A model generated the notes under the pieces. It saw only the letters and a list, made by a program, of their open reading frames with translations, was not told the DNA's origin and searched no databases. From the NCBI GenBank assembly GCA_026874595.1, contig CM049307.1, forward strand, positions 28,559,079-28,623,078: a DNA stretch of 64,000 bases, given 5' to 3'. Positions 28,412-36,283 of this stretch are shown in pieces (the stretch's first letter is position 1; the number at the start of each line of letters is the position of its first letter). Both the position numbers and the translations under genes were made by a program. Origin of the DNA: Sipunculus nudus. Lineage: Eukaryota > Annelida > Sipuncula > Golfingiida > Sipunculidae.

Positions 28412-31400
28412 TTGAACATGAATCAAAACTCAGTTTATATATATGTCAGAGACGAGATTGAAATCCAGGCGGATTTTAAATTCGCCTAGACGAGATTGCG
28501 ATTGTGATCTCGCCTAGGCGAGATTGCAATTGTGATCTTGGCTAGACAGATTTTAAACTCGCCTAGACGAGATCACAATCGCAATCTCGCCTAGGCGAGA
28601 TTAAAATCCATCATGGAGCAGGCCATGATTTTAATCTCGCCTAGGCGAGTTTAAAATCTGTCTGGTGTCATCCAGGCGAGTTTAAAATCTGCCTGATATC
28701 ACTTGGGCGAGTTTAAAATCTGCCTAGGCGAGATTAAAATAGTGATCTGATCTAATTTCCCAATAAATTATGCATTGTAATTGTCTTATGAAAGATGTTT
28801 TCAGTCAGATTTTCAATATTTTAACACTGAATGGTTACGTATAGTTCACAAGTAATATATCTATTAATATTTACAGAATATTATATTATTAATTAAATAA
28901 TTAACATTAATTTTGGAAATGGAATATTTTATATTATATATTTTTTATTAATATGGTTATGTATTGTTCACAAGTAATATATATTTAATATTATTTACAG
29001 AATATTATAATATTTATGTAATAATTAACATTAATTTTCTAATTTTATATTTTTATTTATAAACTATGTAATAAGAAACTTACATTGGTATTGTATATGG
29101 CATATTCAAATGATATATGATGTGGGCTGCTGCTGATTATTTACATAATAATTTTATTGTCAATATTAATTTGAAGGGAAACTGGAATTAGTAATATTAG
29201 TAATGTAGTATTTTAAAAGACAAAAAGGAATATAGCTCATTTTTTTTATCAATATAATTCAATGCATGTTCACATGAATAAATGACTTATTACTCTATGA
29301 ATCTAGAAATCATATTTTTTTTCTGATATGATATAATACTGTCCAAAAAAAAGGCAGTTATCTTGTAACACAGTCTACATAAATATTGAAGCTTCACAAA
29401 GTGCCTCACAAAACATTAAAAAAAAAGATCGGAAGAATATTATATACATTATAAGAAAAGACTAAATAAGACAAAGAAATATTCACTTGCATACATCTGT
29501 GTCTCAACATTTACCTTTTCTCATATGATGTTTAATTACCTAAAAAAAGGATGGTGTATCAAAGTCCATCATGAATACCGATACCCTGCATATTTTGTAC
29601 CATAAGTGTACATGTTTTGACTGTTGAGTGTTGAATACCTGGGTGAAAAGAAACATTTGAACTAGATCAACCAACTAATTTGTTCTGTTTGTCCTGTAAG
29701 AATTATCAAATAAGATGATTGTTTATGTTAATGTGTAATATACTCATTAAATAGTGAAGTAATAGCTATCTAAACTAATCTATCTATCTGTCTATCTATC
29801 TATCTATGATTGATTCAATATGCAAGTGGATGACTTTTTCCCCCAGATTTGCTCTTCATAATATCTCATAAGTGTGCTTCAATATACTTCTTGTTACTCT
29901 CTAATTGCCATATATTTAAATACAATTACAAATTATTTTTTTGTAAAAATTATTAGTGATATTTACAATCCTAAGGTTGTTAAGAAAACTGGAGAAAAAA
30001 AATAAAGATTAATTTATGTTAGCGAATAATTGGCATGATAAGGATGCTGTAGACCACATGAAACACATCAAAGGTTCAAATAATAATCAAATATCTATTT
30101 CATAATTCTGTTTCCAAAATTAATGTTAATTATCAAATGAATAATTATTACATTACTGTAAAAAAGTTAATTATTACATTAATACTATAATATTCTGTAA
30201 ATATTAATAAATATATTACCTTTAAACTATATATAACCATTCAGTGTTAAAATATTGAAAATCCGACTGAAAACATTTTTCATATGTCAATTACAATGCT
30301 TAATATATTAGGAAATTAGATCAGATCACTATTTTAATCTCGCCTAGGCAGATTTTAAACTCGCCTAAGTAATATCAGGCAGATTTTAAACTCGCCTGGA
30401 TGACACCAGACGGATTTTAAACTCGCCTAGACGAGATTAAAATTCTGGCCTGCTCCATGATGGGATTTTAATCTCGCCTAGGCGAGATTGCGATTGTGAT
30501 CTCGTCTAGGCGAGTTTAAAATCTGTCTAGCCGAGATCACAATTGCAATCTCGCCTAGGCGAGATCACAATCGCAATCTCGTCTAGGCGAATTTAAAATC
30601 CTACGGATTTCAATCTCGTCTCTGACATATATATATATATATTTCAATTATACCACTGAATTAAGCTAGCATTCCAAATGTGCATATGTGGTATGTTTGC
30701 ATATGCATTACTTATCATTTTTATGTGTAATGCAGCTAGAATCAGACGCCTGAGAATCCATTAATACTTATGCGTATGCAGTTGCAAATGTTGCAAAATT
30801 GGGCCTAAAGTACCAAGCTGCATGAGTAGAGAAGTCATCTGCCAGAGGAATACCCAAAATGACATCAAAGTATGGAATGTCCCCGTCCCTTACCATGCGT
30901 GTTCTCAACAGCTACCCTGAGTGATGGAATTGTGATGCATATGCTTTGTATATACAGATATGTATATACGGAATCACTGAGAGAATATAATGGATGTATT
31001 TCCTAGCTGTATATGATGCATATGTAAGGGATACATACTACATACGGCATAAGGAATGCTACCTTTAAATCTGAACATGCAATAATCAACTGGGACTTTT
31101 CCAATTCAATTATGTAAATTGTGACAGATAAAAAATTCAGAAAGTGTGCTGTAATACTTATAATATATGATTTCTGCTATATGCAGTTCTTTACCTAACT
31201 TACCTGTTGAACTGGAGCTTCCGGGTGGTGTCTGCGGGGGAGCTGAGGTAGGGAGCTGGTTTTGTGTCATTGTCTGGGAGGTTTGTGGGGGCATGCCCAT
31301 TCTAGGGGGTGGTGCTGGTCCTCCAGTCATTGGAGTTCCCATGGGAGGTCTATGATATCCCATCTGTTGGCTAACTGGAGGCCTCTGGCCCGTTGGAGGT

Positions 31401-32068
31401 TGTCCTGGCATCCCTGTCCCAGCCATTCTTGATGTTGGAGGCATCGTTCCGGGTGGTCTGGGTTGGTTTCCCATCATGCTGTTGGGTGGAGGTGGCCCCG
31501 GCTGTGTGACTCCTGGTGGACCAAATGGCCTGGGCTGAGTGGGGCCTTGTGTACCGAGTTGCCAAGGTTGTGTTAAGCCTGGTGGTCCTGGTGGTCTGGG
31601 CTGAGCTGGCACTGGACCAGGTGAACCCTGCTGGAACGGACCTGGGGCATGCTGGGAGCTAGGGGTTCTGTTCATTTGTTGAAGATCTGGGGGTGACATT
31701 CCTTTAGAGCTGGGAAGGGGGAACTGTTCTGAAGATCCTGGCATCCTTGGCCCAGGACCAGGGGGGAAGCTCCCAAACTGAGGCCCCCCACTCACAGGTG
31801 GTCTTGAAGGCCCTGCCATGTTAGGATTATTTGATACACCATTATAATTTTGAGATGTTGGAATATGGCCTGGTGGACCTGTGGAGTTCATCATTGGTCC
31901 TGGTCCCCCTTGAGTAGTGTTTGTTAGTGGTCCGGCCCCTGGGGGCATCATTTGGGGTCGGGGTCCACCCTTGCTCATTGGATGACCAGACATTTGGTTT
32001 GGAACACCTCCATACATTGGGGCTGGTGGTCCTGGTGGGAACCCTGGTTGACCAGAGAAGTTGCTCAT
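5029..32068 (-). CDS. SEC24A/B: SEC24A/B-class COPII coat protein, 22 coding exons
   Basis: Cargo-binding subunit of the Sec23/Sec24 inner COPII coat, which selects cargo at ER exit sites. Joining the exons (coding order 32068-31204, 25847-25743, 23674-23582, 23185-23112, 22592-22194, 21251-21136, 19137-19035, 18329-18203, 17656-17547, 16290-16224, 15837-15673, 15135-14978, 14335-14234, 13719-13596, 12916-12758, 12417-12244, 11199-11089, 10822-10644, 10104-9967, 6704-6507, 5810-5707, 5143-5029) gives 3786 nt, 1261 residues plus TGA, with every junction in phase and GT/AG bounded. Residues 1 to about 510 are Pro/Gly/Met/Gln-rich; a CX2C-X17-CX2C zinc finger has Cys at about 598, 601, 619 and 622; then come trunk, beta-sandwich, all-helical and gelsolin-like domains. 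The zinc-finger and trunk sequence match the A/B class rather than C/D. Length is close to vertebrate SEC24B. A versus B cannot be resolved here. Confidence 0.95.
5707..5810 (-). CDS. SEC24A/B: SEC24 coding exon 21
   Basis: 104 nt, acceptor CTTGCAG, donor CCTGAG|GTAAGT, phase 0 to 2. It encodes DLPEIDNESSELLRNFISYL, then QDQRPFYAPLKIL, the conserved C-terminal helix. Confidence 0.93.
6507..6704 (-). CDS. SEC24A/B: SEC24 coding exon 20 (gelsolin-like)
   Basis: 198 nt, 66 codons, phase 0 to 0; acceptor AATTTCAG, donor GATCTG|GTGAGTTG. It encodes VPKPPQLQLSSAHIDRHGLY and SYMYLWVG, the gelsolin-like domain. Confidence 0.93.
8512..10008 (-). repeat. 58-bp minisatellite built from exon 19 end plus 5' splice site
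   Basis: About 26 tandem units, mostly 58 bp (a few 55-57), fill the start of intron 19. Read on the minus strand, each unit equals the last 42 nt of exon 19 plus the first 16 nt of the intron (GTAAATATATCAACAC). Nearly every unit therefore repeats an AAAGGTAAAT-type splice donor. Units next to the exon and in the middle are close to consensus; the distal ones (8512-8760) are more diverged. The exon copy sits at a conserved place in the protein, so it is the likely source. Confidence 0.93.
9967..10104 (-). CDS. SEC24A/B: SEC24 coding exon 19, donor abuts a 58-bp minisatellite
   Basis: 138 nt, exactly 46 codons, phase 0 to 0; acceptor TTTCAG, donor CCAAAG|GTAAATATA. It encodes AFRSGGSTKLDDRVFAMEQC and ends LYPRLYPVHMLDPK at the family-conserved position. 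The last 42 exon bases plus the first 16 intron bases are exactly the 58-bp unit of the array filling 8512-10008. Reading past this donor gives 18 codons and then a TAA inside the first repeat unit. Confidence 0.92.
10644..10822 (-). CDS. SEC24A/B: SEC24 coding exon 18 (helical domain)
   Basis: 179 nt, acceptor TGTTACAG, donor AAATAT|GTGAGTT, phase 1 to 0. It encodes MSDARDAMINAAVDML and RLVPLFVLAMLKY, conserved helices of the all-helical domain. Confidence 0.95.
11089..11199 (-). CDS. SEC24A/B: SEC24 coding exon 17
   Basis: 111 nt, acceptor TATGACAG, donor AAATGG|GTGAGTG, phase 1 to 1. It encodes ERRIRVHTLCLPVVSSLSQV, then an Ala/Glu-rich helix: the end of the beta-sandwich and start of the all-helical domain. 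Confidence 0.95.
12244..12417 (-). CDS. SEC24A/B: SEC24 coding exon 16 (beta-sandwich)
   Basis: 174 nt, acceptor ATATTGCAG, donor AAAG|GTTAGTC, phase 1 to 1. The donor is weaker (GTTAGT), but it is the only site that joins to GERRIRVHT of the next exon in frame. It encodes LSIHTFHGNFFVRSTDLLSL and CFQAALLYTSSK. Confidence 0.94.
12758..12916 (-). CDS. SEC24A/B: SEC24 coding exon 15 (trunk to beta-sandwich)
   Basis: 159 nt, acceptor AATTGCAG, donor AAAAG|GTAAGAGG, phase 1 to 1. It encodes SGGCMHYYPGFHS and the RRYLTRKIGFEAVMRIRCTK block. Confidence 0.96.
13408..13427 (-). repeat. single 20-nt fragment of the 58-bp unit in intron 14
   Basis: On the minus strand GTAAATATATCAACACCTGT matches the intronic 16 nt plus 4 further nt of the 58-bp unit without mismatch, about 3.4 kb away in another intron of the same gene. 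It is preceded by T-rich sequence, not the exon part. Confidence 0.7.
13596..13719 (-). CDS. SEC24A/B: SEC24 coding exon 14 (trunk)
   Basis: 124 nt, acceptor TTATTTAG, donor CAATAG|GTAAGTT, phase 0 to 1. It encodes the AIDFYKKMALDSSAQQIAID block and DLFLLNSQYIDIAS. Confidence 0.94.
14234..14335 (-). CDS. SEC24A/B: SEC24 coding exon 13 (trunk)
   Basis: 102 nt, acceptor ATTGGCAG, donor GGGAAG|GTGAGAAA, phase 0 to 0. It encodes SSTGGRVSTFITQLPSVGPG and then CREDPNERSGK, the conserved TGGR and tight-turn region of the trunk. Confidence 0.93.
14978..15135 (-). CDS. SEC24A/B: SEC24 coding exon 12 (trunk)
   Basis: 158 nt, acceptor TTGTGCAG, donor CTCATG|GTGAGACC, phase 1 to 0. It encodes DIFLPSPDGLLVNLNESKEL and ALGPALQAAHKLM, strongly conserved trunk helices. 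Confidence 0.95.
15673..15837 (-). CDS. SEC24A/B: SEC24 coding exon 11 (trunk)
   Basis: 165 nt, acceptor TTTTTCCAG, donor TAGATG|GTAAGTG, phase 1 to 1. It contains the family motifs GFITFD, LHFYNL and GLSQPQML. Confidence 0.95.
16224..16290 (-). CDS. SEC24A/B: SEC24 coding exon 10 (trunk start)
   Basis: 67 nt, acceptor TTTTGTAG, donor CAACAG|GTAAGC, phase 0 to 1. It encodes LRPPQPAVYLYILDVSYNAV, the first strand of the vWA-like trunk domain with its DXS motif. Confidence 0.94.
16750..17355. repeat. diverged interspersed repeat ending in gacagacagacgg tract
   Basis: Repeated phrases of the type accttgacc...tgactccaaaatcaatat and gttatcatccagaaacaaattttt end in a (gaca/gacg) tract at about 17320-17350. 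Similar repeats are common in marine molluscs (recalled, not searched). It lies in intron 9 of SEC24. Confidence 0.6.
17547..17656 (-). CDS. SEC24A/B: SEC24 coding exon 9
   Basis: 110 nt, acceptor CTTTCAG, donor TACATG|GTAAGC, phase 1 to 0. It encodes VPEEFSYDPISKTYGEPQRR and IEFIAPSEYM, linking the zinc finger to the trunk domain. Confidence 0.94.
18203..18329 (-). CDS. SEC24A/B: SEC24 coding exon 8 (zinc finger)
   Basis: 127 nt, acceptor CTGTTTCAG, donor GATT|GTAAGT, phase 0 to 1. It encodes the whole zinc finger: VRCRSCRTYINPYVSF, then WKCNLCYRVND. The four zinc-ligating cysteines are intact. The RSCRTYINP spelling is that of the SEC24A/B class. Confidence 0.97.
19035..19137 (-). CDS. SEC24A/B: SEC24 coding exon 7
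   Basis: 103 nt, acceptor TGTTTCAG, donor TTATCA|GTAAGTG, phase 2 to 0. It encodes IFRCTVGSLPNTQSLLQKSR and then LPLGILIHPFKDLS, the strongly conserved strand just N-terminal of the zinc finger. Confidence 0.93.
20026..20810. repeat. dispersed element with TACTGTGGTTGGC end
   Basis: Begins TACTGTGGTTGGCTTTATA followed by a cgcg/ttcacggggttcc block. A diverged complementary end (caaatatcgcaaatttgaaa) lies at about 20780. It shares these blocks with 36284-37540 and with the solitary ends at 28286 and 32577. It sits in SEC24 intron 6. Confidence 0.5.
21136..21251 (-). CDS. SEC24A/B: SEC24 coding exon 6 (VNLLQER block)
   Basis: 116 nt, acceptor TTGTTTCAG, donor CCAGA|GTAAGTC, phase 0 to 2. It contains the family-conserved VNLLQER motif followed by an acidic/polar linker that leads to the Sec24 core. 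Confidence 0.9.
22194..22592 (-). CDS. SEC24A/B: SEC24 coding exon 5 (PGMSQ repeat exon)
   Basis: 399 nt, exactly 133 codons, phase 0 to 0; acceptor AATTTAG, donor TTCAG|GTGAGTC. It encodes GGATVVSQFPGMPPPP, followed by short imperfect repeats of the type PGMSQ/PGMTQ, and ends in NSLNATLNSMSIQ, where the first conserved region starts. Repeat number in this exon is probably polymorphic (inference). Confidence 0.88.
23112..23185 (-). CDS. SEC24A/B: SEC24 coding exon 4 with NAGNAG acceptor
   Basis: 74 nt (71 nt if the second acceptor is used), donor GGCCAT|GTAAGTG, ending in phase 0. The 3' splice site reads TAGCAG: either AG keeps the frame and the choice adds or removes one codon. It encodes Pro/Gly/Gln-rich sequence of the N-terminal region. 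Confidence 0.75.
23582..23674 (-). CDS. SEC24A/B: SEC24 coding exon 3
   Basis: 93 nt, acceptor CCTATACAG, donor GTGC|GTAAGTAA, phase 1 to 1. It encodes a Ser/Pro-rich stretch (EPPSAKSSRSPSPLPGASYD and onward) within the disordered N-terminal region. Confidence 0.8.
24812..25775 (-). repeat. 34-bp minisatellite built from exon 2 end plus 5' splice site
   Basis: About 27 units of 34-35 bp. On the minus strand each unit corresponds to the last 24 nt of exon 2 (CAGCCATAACACC...CTCAG) plus the first 10 intron nt (GTAAATATCC). Many units keep a CAGGTAAATAT donor; others have ATAAATAT or GTGTAAATAT variants. Reading past the authentic donor in frame hits TAA at the next unit's donor (AGG TAA). Confidence 0.9.
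25743..25847 (-). CDS. SEC24A/B: SEC24 coding exon 2, donor abuts a 34-bp minisatellite
   Basis: 105 nt between acceptor TTGCTTGCAG (ending 25848) and donor CTCAG|GTAAATATCC. It keeps phase 1 to 1 and encodes residues about 289-323, a low-complexity segment beginning ARPNELPVPFHGHG. The last 24 exon bases and first 10 intron bases are the unit of the tandem array that follows at 24812-25775, so the donor used cannot be fixed by sequence alone. The first donor is the one that keeps the frame into exon 3. Confidence 0.75.
26800..28050. repeat. GGTGGCGCC repeat cluster in SEC24 intron 1
   Basis: Alternating half units of about 150 bp, each containing gtggcgccacc or a variant (about 26837, 26992, 27120, 27264, 27427, 27756) followed by phrases like caagatggatgtacatgcc and aatttcagaccaat. 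The same family occurs at 54100-54800. No coding potential is evident. Confidence 0.65.
28190..28286. repeat. solitary end of the TACTGTGGTTGGC family
   Basis: Ends gaagccaaccacagta, the complement of the TACTGTGGTTGGCTTTATA terminus, preceded by the family's cacgaaatttcag-like block. No left partner is seen close by. Confidence 0.45.
28355..28408. repeat. (AT)n microsatellite
   Basis: About 27 AT dinucleotides. The foldback element lies 36 bp further on and is itself flanked by short tatata runs. Confidence 0.9.
28444..30627. mobile_element. foldback-type element with ~500-bp terminal inverted repeats
   Basis: Termini are TGTCAGAGACGAGATTGAAA at the left and its inverse complement at the right, inserted between tatata runs, so a TA target duplication is likely. 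The arms run about 28444-28925 and 30110-30627. The outer part of each arm is built from short palindromic modules around CTCGCCTAGGCGAG (perfect 14-bp palindrome) and attttaaactcgcc. The inner part contains aatattttaacactgaatgg and acagaatattat. The 1.2-kb AT-rich centre has no open frame of note, so the element is non-autonomous. It lies in intron 1 of SEC24, so the transcript can fold back on itself. Confidence 0.88.
29776..29807. repeat. (TCTA)n microsatellite
   Basis: Short run of ctat/tcta tetranucleotides with one ctgt interruption, inside the foldback element centre. Confidence 0.85.
31204..32068 (-). CDS. SEC24A/B: SEC24 coding exon 1 (Pro-rich N terminus)
   Basis: Starts MSNFSGQPGFPPGPP and encodes about 288 residues of Pro/Gly/Gln/Met-rich, probably disordered sequence. 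The donor is CAACAG|GTAAG at 31203 and the exon ends in phase 1. The ATG at 32066-32068 is the first in the exon. Thirteen nucleotides upstream, a pyrimidine tract followed by GAAG makes a good 3' splice site, so the 5' UTR is split by an upstream intron. Continuing past the donor only adds a short unrelated tail, which supports the donor call. Confidence 0.92.
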
Positions 32069-32083
32069 CTTGTGGAGTTACCT
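32069..32083 (-). other. 5' UTR part of exon 1 and its 3' splice site
   Basis: On the minus strand a run of C/T bases ending TTTTGAAG (AG at 32083-32082) precedes 13 nt (32081-32069) of untranslated sequence and then the ATG. The pattern indicates at least one non-coding exon further upstream (higher coordinates). Confidence 0.7.
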
Positions 32084-32449
32084 TCAAAAGAAAGAGGCAG
32101 TTAGGATGTTGAAAATGTAAAGGTTATCATGGCACTTGATTATACCCTTAGATGGTACACTGCAGAACTTAAGTCGCAGCTCAGCAATTGATACAGTACT
32201 CTTAACAGAATATGTCTTCATTTTGTATGAATTATTTAGTTAGCTCCTAAAATTTAATGAGAGCCCAATGGAACAAAATATAGAATGAGTGGGAATTCTT
32301 GTTCATTATAATAAACAGATAATATAAAAGATTCATAATATCTATTTAAGATTTACGGATGACATAAATGAGCTGTTATTATTTATAATATCAATCACAC
32401 CCTGGCAACACTACAGGCATAGACAGTCTACATGAGAGGCCAAATACGC

Positions 32450-32577
32450 TACAGTATGAACCACTGAATGAATGTTCACATGTGTGGGGCATCTTTTTCA
32501 GGAAGGTTTCAGTTTTTGCAATAATTTCCCCTTCAGAAATATTACAAATTTGAAACCCCCTCAAGCCAACCACAGTA
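32450..32577. repeat. solitary end of the TACTGTGGTTGGC family (2)
   Basis: Ends caagccaaccacagta, preceded by ttacaaatttgaaacccc, like the right ends at 20780 and 37540. It lies just upstream of the first coding exon of SEC24. Confidence 0.45.
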
Positions 32578-33014
32578 TTTTGTAACAGATTTACAGAAAG
32601 ATGGCTCTTAGGTTTTCCCTAATAATGACAATAACAAACAGTGTGAAATTGGGTGTAGTTGGACCACACAGACTGACACAGTTATGAATAAAATTATTCA
32701 AGACATGATTCACCATAATTGGGTATTCAGTGCACAAACATTTAAAAACCTTATTCATTGGGACAACAACTGTCAACTCAGTACCACGTGAAATGTTAAT
32801 GTAAAAAGCTCATACCTTAAACAACATTTCTGATGTGATACTCATCAGAACCAAAATAACTGAACAATAAAAGGAACTTGCCTCCTTACTACTGTACCCT
32901 TATGAGCTTAAATTTATAAATTATTTCTTTTTAAAAATAAATTATTACTAAAGTAAACAAACAAAAGATGAGAACAGATGAGACATTCATACACTGGCAT
33001 AATTTCTCATGTGA

Positions 33015-33175
33015 ACAGGGCTGGGGTAATTATGTGGATCTGTAATTACCTGTAGTTAATTACAATTTTTCAAGTAATTGGATGTAATTTAGTAAGTAAT
33101 TGAAATTGTAATGATTTCAAGGGTAAAAATAGATGTAATTTCAATTACTTTTCAATTACTTTCCAAATTCATGAC
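33015..33175. repeat. ATTAC-rich MITE-like repeat
   Basis: Begins cagggctggggtaattatgt and continues with many gtaatt/aattac words on both strands. The layout is reminiscent of non-autonomous hAT-derived repeats, but no matching opposite end or target duplication was found, so the class is uncertain. Confidence 0.4.
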
Positions 33176-34059
33176 AGAGCACAGTACATTTTACCTCATT
33201 CCTTTGCACTGTTTATCAAAACACTCTTGGGTAAGAATTGTAAGCTAATAATGATTATTGAATAAATAGTACCCATGTATGTAATAAGCATGGTAATAAG
33301 TAGGCCTTATAAGTTATATTGGCCTTTTTCTTAAGAAGTGCCTCCACTGCAATGTAGATAAAGTAACAAGATTCCATAATGTGCACCTGTCCAGACACTA
33401 CAACAAGTGTCAGCTTGCTACATTTCACACTTTCACTGAAATGGAGGCTGGAACATACTGATTTGATTACATCAGTGTTTATCTGCTAATTAGCTCACAC
33501 TGAGTCACAGGAACAAAAGAGGCTAATGATCTGGGAAGGATGATACCATAATTACCTCAAGTCAATGGCCCATGAGGTAAATAGAGATAGATATCAAGAT
33601 AGCAGGGCTGTCTCAGTTGGCTTGCTCTAACATTTGAACAATCTCCACTGTTTCCTAGGCCAGGAGACTCTGGGCAGTGTATACTGGTTTTACTACCCGT
33701 CATACATAAGAAGCTAACCATGGTGAATATACTGGATTTTCATTACCTGAATTTCATTATATTTTCATTGCATCAAATTGTAATATATTATATATTCAGC
33801 ATGAATATATTTATATGAATTAACACATGAAATGTTTGCATCAATTAGTGAAATCACAAATATTGTATTTAAAATTCCTGTATTTATGACAAACCTTTAA
33901 TTAGCATTGAGAGTAAAGAAATTAGGATTTATGAGTTGATTAATGTATAGGAATACTGTATAGGATAAAGGGAGTCACTAAAAAGGTTTTTCAATCATCA
34001 AAGGTTTGAACCAACAATTATATCCACGTGCTCTATCTGGCACATGCAAGTGTTATCAT

Positions 34060-34570
34060 GAAGCAAGACATTTTGTCTAATAAAGGATAATATGTGATAA
34101 AAGAATATTAGATGAAATTTTTTGGCAAGTAAGACAATTAAAATGATGAATTTAGTCTGGTACAGGCAGACTGACAGTCCTGTCATGGGGATTTTGATCT
34201 TTTGTAGTTATATAATTGTGTATACTTTCTCATCATTTGAAATGGTCAGGTTACAACAGAGAACACTGATGCTCTGCGACCTCGCATGATCCTTAAGAAA
34301 TCAAAGAAGATTCACATGCAGGGTTGGGGCCAGTTACACTGAAAAGTTATCATTACAATTACTTCCAAAAATCTCAATTTCAATTAAAAATTACTCTAAT
34401 TTTACAAAGTAAAATTTTAAATTACAATTACTTTTGAAAAGTAATTGATTACCTTCAGTTACTTTATGAAAAAATTATAATATACAGAGCAAGATAGGAA
34501 GCAAGACATTTTGTCTGATAAAGGATAATATGTGATAAAAGAATATAAGATGAAATTTTTTTGCACAAAT
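34060..34570. repeat. 70-bp direct repeats around a second ATTAC-rich MITE-like block
   Basis: A segment beginning gaagcaagacattttgtct occurs at about 34060-34130 and again at about 34498-34570 with few differences. Between them, at about 34319, starts cagggttggggccagttaca plus an ATTAC-rich stretch resembling 33015-33175. Confidence 0.6.
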
Positions 34571-36057
34571 GACTAACAATAATATGTTTAAAATAGAGTT
34601 TACCCATATGTGCTTTCAGATATTTCTATATTTCTATTTGTGTCAAACACTTATTCAACAAATGTTTCAATGCCTGATACAATAAACAATACACAGTGTT
34701 CATGTATGTTGATGACAGGCAGTTTAGCCTTTCCATAAGAGAAAAGTGTAAATGTGAACATTATACAATAAATTATTATAATAGGTATAGCTATTGTGCA
34801 CTTTAACATATGACATCAGACTAGATATGTTTTTTTTTTGCAGTTTTTCCTTTTATATATTTTATCAGTTGGCCTTTCTACCATGAAAGAAACTTTACAT
34901 GAACCAAGCCTCTGTATATTATAATGTTACTGCTGATGTATACACACCTTTCTAGTGCTATATATAAAATAAAACAAATCTTCCCAGAAAGAAACAACCT
35001 GGAGGCAACTTTCAAGCATTTTATTACTGGGTTCTGAGAGGGGACACCTGATATCACTGTTCTCAGTTAATTTAAGCTTTAACTAGATTGTTTACATCTC
35101 ATTCATATGGAAGAACAAATGCTGATCAGTGTTAATCTATAAATATAAGATCAGATATAGTATGACACTACTCAATAACTGGAAATTTAATGTACTTTTA
35201 ACTAAGAAATGCATTAATTTCCAGGTTTTTACAGGTTTTCTTTACATAAATAACAGGTTTTTTTAGTGTAATAAAAAAATTCAGTAATCCCTTTAGAGAC
35301 CCATGTTTGAGCATGAAAAATTGTTTATTATCTTTTATTAAATGTCAAAGAATTTAGAAAAAGAACTGTTGTTGATGTAGTAAATAAGTAATGACTAATG
35401 GGGGCAGTCAATATGTCAGCAGAACCATAATTAAATCATTAAATCAAAATATGAAAAAATAGAAACACAGCCTTAACATTCGATACAACAAAACTTTAAA
35501 CTATCATGACTGCATGACCTTTTCTCAAGTTTCATCCGAGGTTAACTGGACTCTTTGATCTGATTAATGACCCCCAGTGACCAAAGAAAATTAAAATCCA
35601 CTGTTGTTGTGCCGACTTTCATTGCTGGCTGGGTGTCAAAACTCGTATGCAGTCTTACTCGGAAGTTGACCAGTGTAATTTCAGATATGTAAATCTTAAG
35701 ATAATCTTAATTTCATCCATATTCGATATTTAATTGCTATTTAACTGTCTGATATCAATGCAAGTTTATAACGTTATGATTGGAGAGCTGTCATTCCAAC
35801 ATTTGCTGGATCAACCCAGTGTTGTGAGACCGGTAACGACATATATTCATTTTGGAGCACATTTAGCCTTACCTGACATACAGGTGTACTCTTTGATGGT
35901 GTGTTTTATGTCTAGGATCTAGCTTTTCTTACGATACGCCACAATGATAAGCACTGGTCAATAATATATTTGAATAACCACGTTCACAAAAGTGACATGA
36001 TGACAGTTCACACATAACCGGATGCTAGGATCCGACACATGCGCAGACCATACTTAC

Positions 36058-36150
36058 GTGGCAGGCTGATGTACATTGCGATATTTTCAATACGATGGCA
36101 CGTACCGTGGACACGCGCTCCGAGGTCATGCATTGATCAATACACTGGAC
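36058..36150 (-). promoter_or_regulatory. candidate non-coding first exon and promoter of SEC24
   Basis: On the minus strand GCCTGCCAC|GTAAGTATGG is a near-consensus donor at 36057. Upstream sequence (higher coordinates) is relatively CpG-rich, and TGCGCATGTG just inside the intron resembles an NRF1 site. This is only a candidate: other GTAAG sites exist nearby (for example about 35921). Confidence 0.25.
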
Positions 36151-36283
36151 GTAATGAATAAAACCGTTATTTTATGTGAAATACACCGAAAAACCTTTGG
36201 ATAACTTAAACGGATAGATTGTTTATTAAACTGAAATGTAACTTCCTGTTGGTTTAATAGACCTATATTTTGCCTGAGGTATA

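Larger units (their letters stand above)
32084..36057. other. probable 5' intron / upstream region of SEC24
   Basis: Contains the repeats at 32450, 33015 and 34060 and otherwise AT-rich DNA with no recognised gene. Exon 1 begins at a 3' splice site, so this stretch is expected to be transcribed if the non-coding first exon lies near 36058. Confidence 0.4.
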
